Shown here: positions 1 through 5,219 of the stretch, piece after piece
Numbering within the stretch: the first letter of the stretch is position 1
Layout: each line of letters begins with the position of its first letter
Assembly: GCA_002506485.1 (NCBI GenBank)
Contig: DAXQ01000091.1
Span: 1-5,219 of the forward strand
Length of the DNA: 5,219 nucleotides
Origin: Euryarchaeota archaeon UBA136
GTDB lineage: Archaea > Thermoplasmatota > Poseidoniia > MGIII > CG-Epi1
Direction: 5' to 3'
Notes under the pieces: generated by a model
Database searches by the model: none
What the model saw: only the letters and a program-made list of their open reading frames with translations
What the model was told of the DNA's origin: nothing
Translations under genes and position numbers: made by a program

Positions 1-101
1 TTATCCTTAAGCCTGAAGCTCGTATCAGAGGTGTTAAAGTGGAAGAGATTATCTCCGAATTATTGATGACAGTTCAAGTCCCGGCCGTGACCGTGGAATA
101 A
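1..101 (+). CDS. MoxR-family AAA+ ATPase, C-terminal end only (5' truncated)
   Basis: The reading frame open from base 3 to the TAA at 99-101 encodes 32 residues, beginning ILKPEARIRG and ending in VQVPAVTVE. This resembles the extreme C-terminus of MoxR-type AAA+ ATPases, where a 'PEA...G(V/K)xxEE(I/V)...VPVP' pattern ends the lid domain. MoxR ATPases are thought to act as chaperone-like factors that remodel or activate partner proteins, often with a DUF58/VWA protein encoded next door. Here the next gene, one base downstream, is a DUF58 protein, which strongly supports the call. Walker A and B motifs would lie upstream of the window and cannot be checked. Identity therefore rests on a short tail plus context. 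Confidence 0.72.
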   Translation, partial: ILKPEARIRGVKVEEIISELLMTVQVPAVTVE

Positions 102-102
102 T

Positions 103-1350
103 ATGTGGACACGTAAGGCCGTCTTTTACGTTGGTTTTGGCACGATTCTGGTTCTTTTCGCTCCATTCATCAACAATCTTCAGTTATTTCTCTTAGGAAC
201 TACTGTATTGGGATTTGTAGCAATTCATAGTTTGGTTAACACTCGTCCGATAGAGGTCAAGATAACACGCGATTTCGACGATGACCAGGTATTTGAGAAT
301 AGTGGTGTAAGTATTGATCTAGTTATTCAGAACAAGGGCCGTTCTGTTGGTTTTCTTGAGATCTATGACAATTTACCATCCGAGATAGAAGTTACGAAGG
401 GCCTGAATCACACGATTATCCGGCTTCGTAAGGATGAATTGGTAGTTAACAAATATTCTCTTGAATGTAGACTCCGGGGACAATATCGTCTTGGTAATCC
501 TCGTCTTAGAATTTACAATCCTTCCTTCTTATTCTACTATGAGGCGGATGTCGAATCAAAGTCCAGTTTAGTGGTTTTACCACAAATTGAGCAAATGGAG
601 GGCGTTGATCTTTCCACGGATTTTCCAAAGATGTATCAAGGTGCCATGCCACTAAGAAGGATTGGGACCAGTGGTGAATTCTATGGAATCCGGGAATATT
701 TTCCGGGGGATGATTTCAAACACATCAATTGGCGTGTATTTGGACGGACCAGGAAGCTGATGGTCAATCAGTTTGAGAGAGAAGATATCTCGGATGTCAT
801 GATTATTCTAGATGCCAGAGAGATAACAGGGACCGGAACTGTATTGAGAAACCCATTGAATTATTCCTGTCGTGCCGTTGCTTCTCTTGTCAGTTTCTTT
901 CTAAGAACTCGTAACAGGGTTGGTCTTATCACGTATGGTGAAACGGTAAATGTCATTTCCCCAGATACCGGGGAGCGTCATCTTTACAGGATTCTGACAG
1001 CTCTTGCCGAAGCCAAGCCAGCAGGTTCTCTTGGCCTTCATACTGTGCTAGGAGATTTACGCAATTTCACACCAAGGTCTCCAGTGATAGTGGTTTCAAC
1101 ACTCGAGACGGATCCGACCAGTACAGTTGCACTCAGGGAAATCACGGCTAGAGAATTCAAGCTGACCGTTGTTGCTCCCGACACTTTGGATTACGATCGT
1201 GATTCAGCCATAATATCTCCAACTGTCTACTTTACTGCTTCAGCATCATTGGATAATAAGATTTCAGAGGCCCGTTCGTTGGGTGCAAGGGCTATGCGCT
1301 GGGATCCTGATACAGTTCTATCAGCCTCTTTAGCGAAGGTGATCCGTTGA
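103..1350 (+). CDS. DUF58 domain-containing membrane protein (MoxR partner, degenerate VWA-like domain)
   Basis: This 415-residue protein has two hydrophobic segments near the N-terminus (about residues 7-23 and 27-45), then a beta-rich region (about 48-160) with the 'IQNKGR' type of segment seen in DUF58 proteins. The DUF58 signature follows at residues 185-226: RRIGTSGEFYGIREYFPGDD, then HINWRVFGRTRKLMVNQFERE. The rest (about 230-415) has the alternating strand/helix pattern of a von Willebrand A-like fold. The first VWA strand ends in LDARE (D237), so the usual DxSxS metal site is not intact. DUF58 proteins are encoded beside MoxR ATPases and are assumed to be their membrane-anchored partners; the exact function is unknown. 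The ATG at 103 follows the MoxR stop with one base between. I see no clear Shine-Dalgarno sequence, which fits translational coupling. The family call is firm; the role is inference. Confidence 0.93.
   Translation: MWTRKAVFYVGFGTILVLFAPFINNLQLFLLGTTVLGFVAIHSLVNTRPIEVKITRDFDDDQVFENSGVSIDLVIQNKGRSVGFLEIYDNLPSEIEVTKGLNHTIIRLRKDELVVNKYSLECRLRGQYRLGNPRLRIYNPSFLFYYEADVESKSSLVVLPQIEQMEGVDLSTDFPKMYQGAMPLRRIGTSGEFYGIREYFPGDDFKHINWRVFGRTRKLMVNQFEREDISDVMIILDAREITGTGTVLRNPLNYSCRAVASLVSFFLRTRNRVGLITYGETVNVISPDTGERHLYRILTALAEAKPAGSLGLHTVLGDLRNFTPRSPVIVVSTLETDPTSTVALREITAREFKLTVVAPDTLDYDRDSAIISPTVYFTASASLDNKISEARSLGARAMRWDPDTVLSASLAKVIR
1337..1344 (+). promoter_or_regulatory. Shine-Dalgarno site for the membrane-protein gene
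   Basis: AGGTGATC is a full match to the core of the sequence complementary to the 16S rRNA 3' end. It lies inside the last codons of the DUF58 gene and ends 5 nt before the ATG at 1350. The spacing to the alternative in-frame TTG at 1347 is only 2 nt, so the site favours the ATG. It is the only convincing Shine-Dalgarno sequence at any of the starts in this window. Confidence 0.7.
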
Positions 1351-2195
1351 TGAATACTAACAATAGTCTAGCTTTTATGCAAGCCGTAGCGACGTTTTCC
1401 TTGTTATTGTGCCTTGGTCTGGCCTATGTCATAAATCCAATTGATGAATCCTTGTTCTTTCGAGCAACGAGCAGTTTTGTTGGCGCAATGTATGGTAATG
1501 ATGTACTGACCACTCTCAACAATTCCATCGTTGCCGGTATTTTGCTGGGTTTATTCATTGGAACGATGTATGTGTTCTTGGGAATGAACAAGAAAGTATA
1601 CGATTATACCCTGATCTCAGTTTTAGTGGTAATCATTCTCGTATTCATAGCGTCCATTAGAAAGTATGATCCAGTGCCTTATGAATTTACGCAGCAATTG
1701 TTCTTGTGGACTTGGATTGGTCTTCCTGTCGCAATGGGTATTGTTGGAATCTGGGACAATAGTATTGGAAATCAAGTGTTATCAGCATTTTTGGTCTTGG
1801 TGATGCCCCTTGGCTTATCTGGTAATACCAATGAACAGATTTATCCGATTCTCGGCTTTGTGTTTTCCTTTATGCTGTATCTGGAATTGAGTTATGGTCA
1901 GGTCCGGTACAGTCGCTTGGCAAGGATAATGCATTATTCTAGGGAATATGAGATGGTCTTGCAATGGTTCCTTCGTACCCTGATAGTTACATTGGCCCTG
2001 ACGATTGGTTTGACTTCCCTAGCCTTTCTGTTCCACAATTTCTTGGGAGAAATCCTACCTTATAGTTTCAGTAATTCGATTGAATACAATACGATTTATG
2101 GTCAAGCATTGTCGGTTTTGGTCTTTTTTATGATGTGGGCTATAGTGCAGACCCTCTTTTCAAGGGGATATCTGGCTCGTCAGGTTGAAGATTAA
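1350..2195 (+). CDS. Multi-pass integral membrane protein, unknown function (MoxR/DUF58 operon)
   Basis: I do not recognise the family of this 281-residue protein. It has about eight hydrophobic stretches long enough to span the membrane, near residues 8-28, 60-78, 87-103, 116-135, 143-158, 164-181, 206-229 and 251-270. A basic, tyrosine-rich loop (about 182-204, with VRYSRLARIMHYSREYE) separates segments six and seven and is probably cytoplasmic. There is no enzyme motif and no cysteine or histidine cluster. The start is taken as the ATG at 1350, which overlaps the DUF58 stop by one base (TGATG) and has a Shine-Dalgarno site at the right distance; a TTG one codon earlier is less likely. Tight coupling suggests it works with the MoxR and DUF58 proteins, perhaps as a membrane platform or as the client of the ATPase. 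That role is inference. Confidence 0.85.
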   Translation: MNTNNSLAFMQAVATFSLLLCLGLAYVINPIDESLFFRATSSFVGAMYGNDVLTTLNNSIVAGILLGLFIGTMYVFLGMNKKVYDYTLISVLVVIILVFIASIRKYDPVPYEFTQQLFLWTWIGLPVAMGIVGIWDNSIGNQVLSAFLVLVMPLGLSGNTNEQIYPILGFVFSFMLYLELSYGQVRYSRLARIMHYSREYEMVLQWFLRTLIVTLALTIGLTSLAFLFHNFLGEILPYSFSNSIEYNTIYGQALSVLVFFMMWAIVQTLFSRGYLARQVED

Positions 2196-2236
2196 CAGAA
2201 ACTACAAAAACACGTCTATGGTCTTGCCAATGAGTT

Positions 2237-2249
2237 ATGGATAATCCAT
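2237..2249 (+). repeat. Inverted repeat over the transketolase start codon
   Basis: ATGGAT-A-ATCCAT is a perfect 6-bp inverted repeat around a single base. It begins exactly at the start codon of the transketolase gene. In RNA it could form a 5-bp ATGGA/TCCAT stem with a 3-nt loop that holds the start codon. The stem is short, and chance is a real alternative. Confidence 0.35.
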
Positions 2250-4558
2250 CAGTGTTAAAGCAGAATTATCAATACTGGGAAGTCACCAAGGATTTAATTG
2301 ATCAATGCATAGACATATCCCTAAATCTTAGCCAGAGTGGTCACCCAGGAGGTTCTCGCTCGAAAGTGCAGGGAATGCTGATAACACTGTTGTCTGGTGC
2401 CATGAGATGGGACATTAGAGATCCCTCCAAACGTTTTGCAGACAGGTTTGTGCTAGTAGCAGGGCATGATAATCCCATGGTCTACTCCACGTTGGCGATT
2501 CTCAATGAGTCTCTCAGAATAAAATACGAGCAGACTCAGGATTCCAAGTATCTGGTCAGGAACAGTGAGGAGTTTCAACTGACGTGGGAGGATCTTTTGA
2601 TGCTCCGCAAGAACAAGGGGTTACCAGGCCATGCAGAGATGGAAGGCAAGACCCTGTTCTTCAAATTCAATACGGGCCCTAGCGGTCATGGGTCTCCTCC
2701 TGCAGCCGGAGAGGCTTTGGCCCATAAATTGGCAGGTACAGATCAAGTCAAGGTCTTTGCTTTCGAGGGTGAGGGAGGATTGAGTACAGGCGCTACCCAT
2801 GAGACTCTGAATTCAGCTTGGGGTCTAGGTCTTGGAAACATAGTTTATTACATAGATTGGAACGACTATGGTATTGACAGCCGTCCCTTCAGTTCTATAG
2901 TCAAAACAACCCCTCAAGAACTGTTTGAGACCAAAGGGTGGCATGTTGAGGGTACCGATAATTGTGAGGACTGGGAATCCTTTACGACTGCATATTATGA
3001 CCTATTGGTCGGTAAAGCCAAAAACAATATTCCAAAGATGATATATGCTAAATCACGTAAAGGCCGTGGTTATCATGTATTTGACGAGAAATCACATGGA
3101 GTACCTCACAAACGTAATTCTGAATTGTTCTGGAAGACCAAGGAAGATTTTTCCACCAAATATGATGTTTCTTTCGATGGGTTCGGAGAGTCAGCAGCCG
3201 AAACAAGAGAAGAACAGGTAGAACAGGCAACGATTTATTTCAAAACAGTACTTTCGGTACTACGCAACAATCAGGCTCTGGTCGATTATCTGGCCGATCG
3301 CCTAGTGGAACTGGGAGATTCCGTACCAGAATCGATTGACAGTTGTATCATCTCGGATTCCAATCCTCTTAACGATAAAGCCCTGTTCGATTTCAAGAAT
3401 TATCCGGACGAATTGTTTGTTGAACCGGGAACCAAGATACCCAATCGAGTTGGTTTCTCTAAGATCGCCTCGTGGTTAAATACTCATAGTCGACAAAACC
3501 ATGGAAGGCCATTGTTTGTAGCAATGTCTGCCGATTTGGCAGATTCTACGAATATTTCGGGCTTTGCAAAAGGTTGGGGAGATGTTGGCGATCTGGGGAT
3601 GTATGATAAGGAAACGAACACGAATTCACCATTGATGCCCCAGGGCATAACAGAATTCGCGAATTCTGGAATGATGGCGGGTTTATCAACAGTCAATTTC
3701 AATAAAGATACTTTTGATCAATACAATGGATTTATTGGTTCTTTCAGTACTTATGGTTCCTTTAGTTATCTGAAATACGGTCCAATTCGATTATTCAGTC
3801 AGATTGCCCAGGATTCACAGATTAAGGTCGGGAAATTATTGTGGATTGCTGGTCATTCCGGTCCTGAGACGGCAGAGGATAGTCGCACCCATTTTGGAAT
3901 TTTTGCACCAGGTGTTACACAATTATTCCCGACAGGCCACATCATCAACTTACATCCTTGGGAGCATAATGACGTAGCACCCGCATTAGCGGCGGCATTC
4001 TCTACAGATGTACCGATTGTTGCACTTCATCTGACGAGGCCAGCCATTGAGGTTCCGAATCGAGAAAAACTGGGTATTGCAAGCCATTTCGAGGCTTCAA
4101 AAGGAGCCTATCTGATCCGGGATTATGATAATAGTCCTAGAGAAGGCGTGGTGATTGTCAGGGGAACAAGTTCAACTAATACTGTAGTCTCAATATTGGA
4201 ACAGATTGGTTCTGAGCATAACGTGAAGATCGTTTCTGCAGTTTCCTGGGAATTATTCCGGAGACAGGATCAGGCTTACAAGGATTCAATTATATCTGAG
4301 ACAGAATGGTCAGATTCTATGATAGTTACGAATACGAGTCTTCGAATAATGCATAACTGGATCTCAAACCGTATAGTTTCAGAATATTCAGTATCTCCTG
4401 ATTGGGATGATAACTGGAGAACTGGAGGCAGTCTTGATGAGATTATCGATGAGGCTCATCTTAGCCCTCGTTGGGTTCTAGAGGCCATTCAGAAATTTGC
4501 TTCAGAAAGAAATAGTAGATTAGAAAGACTTAACAACCAAGTGCCAAGCTCAGATTAA
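2237..4558 (+). CDS. Transketolase-family thiamine diphosphate enzyme with a GEG cofactor motif
   Basis: This 773-residue protein has the full transketolase layout: PP domain (about 15-300), linker (about 300-395), Pyr domain (about 395-605) and C-terminal domain (about 625-750, with VSWELFRRQ). Transketolases move two-carbon ketol units between sugar phosphates in the cytoplasm. By eye, the yeast transketolase active-site residues map to H36 (SGHPGG), H77, H132, N209, H287 (KSHGVP), R404, S437 (SADLADS), catalytic E473 (GITEF), H540, D548, H552 (EDSRTH) and R601. The exception is the magnesium-binding GDG, which is GEG at 178-180; the 30-residue spacing to N209 is kept. It is about 100 residues longer than typical transketolases (about 660), with extra length near 90-115 and in the linker. 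The ATG at 2237 is the first start after an in-frame TGA at 2231. There is no Shine-Dalgarno site. Transketolase is likelier than a 2-oxoacid dehydrogenase E1 because the phosphate-binding Arg/Ser/Arg set is present; substrate is unproven. Confidence 0.88.
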   Translation: MDNPSVLKQNYQYWEVTKDLIDQCIDISLNLSQSGHPGGSRSKVQGMLITLLSGAMRWDIRDPSKRFADRFVLVAGHDNPMVYSTLAILNESLRIKYEQTQDSKYLVRNSEEFQLTWEDLLMLRKNKGLPGHAEMEGKTLFFKFNTGPSGHGSPPAAGEALAHKLAGTDQVKVFAFEGEGGLSTGATHETLNSAWGLGLGNIVYYIDWNDYGIDSRPFSSIVKTTPQELFETKGWHVEGTDNCEDWESFTTAYYDLLVGKAKNNIPKMIYAKSRKGRGYHVFDEKSHGVPHKRNSELFWKTKEDFSTKYDVSFDGFGESAAETREEQVEQATIYFKTVLSVLRNNQALVDYLADRLVELGDSVPESIDSCIISDSNPLNDKALFDFKNYPDELFVEPGTKIPNRVGFSKIASWLNTHSRQNHGRPLFVAMSADLADSTNISGFAKGWGDVGDLGMYDKETNTNSPLMPQGITEFANSGMMAGLSTVNFNKDTFDQYNGFIGSFSTYGSFSYLKYGPIRLFSQIAQDSQIKVGKLLWIAGHSGPETAEDSRTHFGIFAPGVTQLFPTGHIINLHPWEHNDVAPALAAAFSTDVPIVALHLTRPAIEVPNREKLGIASHFEASKGAYLIRDYDNSPREGVVIVRGTSSTNTVVSILEQIGSEHNVKIVSAVSWELFRRQDQAYKDSIISETEWSDSMIVTNTSLRIMHNWISNRIVSEYSVSPDWDDNWRTGGSLDEIIDEAHLSPRWVLEAIQKFASERNSRLERLNNQVPSSD
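3651..3668 (+). repeat. 18-bp perfect palindrome inside the transketolase gene
   Basis: CAGAATTCGCGAATTCTG reads the same on both strands over all 18 bases. The flanking bases (A and G) do not extend it. It contains two GAATTC sites around a central CGCG. It encodes part of the TEFANSG segment that carries the catalytic glutamate E473 (codon GAA at 3653-3655), so protein constraint may explain part of it. Confidence 0.6.
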
Positions 4559-5148
4559 TGTCATATGACAATTTCCCAATAGCCGTTGTTGACAATGGAG
4601 GTCAGTGGACCCATAAGGAGTATCGAGTCCTCAATTATTTGGGATGCAGAGCCGAAATTGTTTCTAATGTAACACCTATAGCAGAGTTGGAACGCTTCAA
4701 AGCCCTTGTTTTATCGGGTGGTGCCCCTAGGATTGAGACTGAATCCGAGGCTTTGGGATTGACTTCAGAGTACATTGATACTGAAAAGTGGCCTATTTTG
4801 GGAATCTGTGTAGGCCATCAGTACATGGCTAATCATTTTGGAGGAAAAGCAGGTCCGGCAGTAATACCCGAATTTGGATCTTCTTTGGTTACATTAATTG
4901 ATAAGGGGTGGATTCTGGATAAGTTTCCTGATGAATTTAATGTTTGGGAATCACATAATGATGAGGTCCATGAGATGCCTCAAGGATTCAGGTTAATGGC
5001 CTCTTCCGATGCTTGTCAGATTCAAGTGATTCAACATGAGAGCCTGCCTTATGCAGGCGTTCAGTATCATCCGGAAGTTGAACATACTGAATATGGTTCT
5101 GAATTGTTTCAAAACTTTTTGAACAAAGCTTTGGAATGGAACGAATAA
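4558..5148 (+). CDS. guaAa: GMP synthase, glutamine amidotransferase subunit A (archaeal split type)
   Basis: This 196-residue class I glutamine amidotransferase hydrolyses glutamine and passes the ammonia to the separate ATP pyrophosphatase subunit (GuaAb), which converts XMP to GMP in the cytoplasm. Visible signatures are VVDNGGQWTH at the N-terminus (10-19), the oxyanion-strand SGGAPRIE (53-60), the nucleophile elbow GICVGHQ (82-88, catalytic C84), WESHNDEV (130-137), and GVQYHPEVEHTEYG (167-180) with H171 and E173 completing the triad. The length matches stand-alone archaeal GuaAa (about 190) and there is no ATP pyrophosphatase domain. The DNGGQ start and the HPEVxHTEYG ending are typical of GuaAa rather than of carbamoyl-phosphate, anthranilate or CTP synthase amidotransferases. 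The ATG overlaps the transketolase stop by one base (TAATG), with no Shine-Dalgarno site, so translation is probably coupled. GuaAb must be encoded outside this window. Confidence 0.95.
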   Translation: MSYDNFPIAVVDNGGQWTHKEYRVLNYLGCRAEIVSNVTPIAELERFKALVLSGGAPRIETESEALGLTSEYIDTEKWPILGICVGHQYMANHFGGKAGPAVIPEFGSSLVTLIDKGWILDKFPDEFNVWESHNDEVHEMPQGFRLMASSDACQIQVIQHESLPYAGVQYHPEVEHTEYGSELFQNFLNKALEWNE

Positions 5149-5154
5149 TTAATT

Positions 5155-5172
5155 ACAGTTACTGTTTTTTTT
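5155..5172 (+). terminator. Oligo-T transcription terminator after guaAa
   Basis: A run of eight T residues (5165-5172) begins 17 nt after the guaAa stop, directly after the small inverted repeat ACAGT-T-ACTGT (5155-5165). Archaeal RNA polymerase can terminate at oligo-T tracts without a strong hairpin, so the T run is the main signal. The repeat could form only a 4-bp stem with a 3-nt loop, too weak to matter much. Confidence 0.6.
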
Positions 5173-5185
5173 ACAGAAACATAGA

Positions 5186-5203
5186 GGTTATTTACTTTTA
5201 ACC
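5186..5203 (+). repeat. Small AT-rich dyad downstream of the terminator
   Basis: GGTTA (5186-5190) and TAACC (5199-5203) form a perfect 5-bp inverted repeat around an 8-bp T-rich centre. AGA (5183-5185) and a TCT further out (5209-5211) give partial extension. Its place between a terminator and the next, unseen gene would suit an operator or promoter region, but no clear TATA box or BRE is visible. Confidence 0.25.
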
Positions 5204-5219
5204 GGGTCTCTTTAGTCAA

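Noticed and set aside
1347..1349. TTG as the start of the membrane-protein gene
   Set aside because: The next codon is an ATG with better Shine-Dalgarno spacing (5 nt against 2 nt) and the usual TGATG overlap.
2218..2244. Eight-codon reading frame (ATG to TAA) overlapping the transketolase start, possible leader peptide
   Set aside because: It has no ribosome binding site, no regulatory residue run, and a length easily expected by chance.
3048..3230. Open frame of 60 codons on the minus strand
   Set aside because: It lies wholly inside the transketolase gene on the opposite strand, has unremarkable low-complexity content and no recognisable motif. It is a shadow of the real gene.
3205..3230. 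Short direct repeat GAACAGG within the transketolase gene
   Set aside because: Only two copies of 7 bases, encoding a Glu/Gln-rich helix (EEQVEQ); explained by coding content.
3247..3261. AGTAC-TTTCG-GTACT hairpin in the transketolase gene
   Set aside because: A 5-bp stem within coding sequence is expected by chance at this window length.
3484..3702. Open frame of 72 codons on the minus strand
   Set aside because: It lies antisense to the conserved Pyr domain of the transketolase, where the sense frame carries clear motifs (SADLADS, GITEF). No independent support for coding.
2237..4558. Pyruvate dehydrogenase E1 (AceE-like) or phosphoketolase as the identity of the enzyme
   Set aside because: The SGHPGG, KSHGVP, SADLADS, EDSRTH and LTRPAIEVP segments match the transketolase active site and phosphate-binding residues at the right spacing, and the length is below typical AceE.

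Overview
The window looks like a piece of an archaeal chromosome. The strongest evidence is a free-standing glutamine amidotransferase subunit of GMP synthase (GuaAa); in bacteria and eukaryotes this domain is normally fused to the ATP pyrophosphatase domain. Supporting signs are tight 1-nt gene junctions, starts mostly without Shine-Dalgarno sequences, and an oligo-T run after the last gene. Base composition is moderate, GC in the low 40s by eye. The lineage cannot be fixed from this sequence; a Thermoplasmata-like or Asgard-like archaeon is a guess.

All genes lie on the + strand. The left part (1-2195) is a membrane-associated AAA+ chaperone-type cluster: the last 32 codons of a MoxR-family ATPase, then a DUF58 protein with two N-terminal membrane segments and a degenerate von Willebrand A-like domain, then an unrecognised protein with about eight membrane segments. 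Stop and start codons at these junctions are 1 nt apart or overlap by 1 nt, so the three genes are almost certainly co-transcribed and probably act together at the cytoplasmic membrane.

After a 41-nt gap, the right part (2237-5148) holds a 773-residue transketolase-family enzyme and guaAa, joined by a 1-nt TAATG overlap. The transketolase keeps nearly every catalytic and sugar-phosphate-binding residue of the classical enzyme, but the metal-binding GDG motif reads GEG. Transketolase can interconvert sugar phosphates to give ribose 5-phosphate, the precursor of PRPP and purines, and GuaAa supplies ammonia for GMP formation. The pair may therefore be a small nucleotide-supply operon; this link is inference. 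An oligo-T run at 5165-5172 probably terminates it.

There is no sign of mobile elements, CRISPR, RNA genes or foreign DNA. The points most worth a second look are the Asp-to-Glu change in the transketolase cofactor motif, the transketolase/guaAa coupling, the unknown membrane partner of MoxR/DUF58, and an 18-bp perfect palindrome lying over the transketolase's catalytic glutamate codon.
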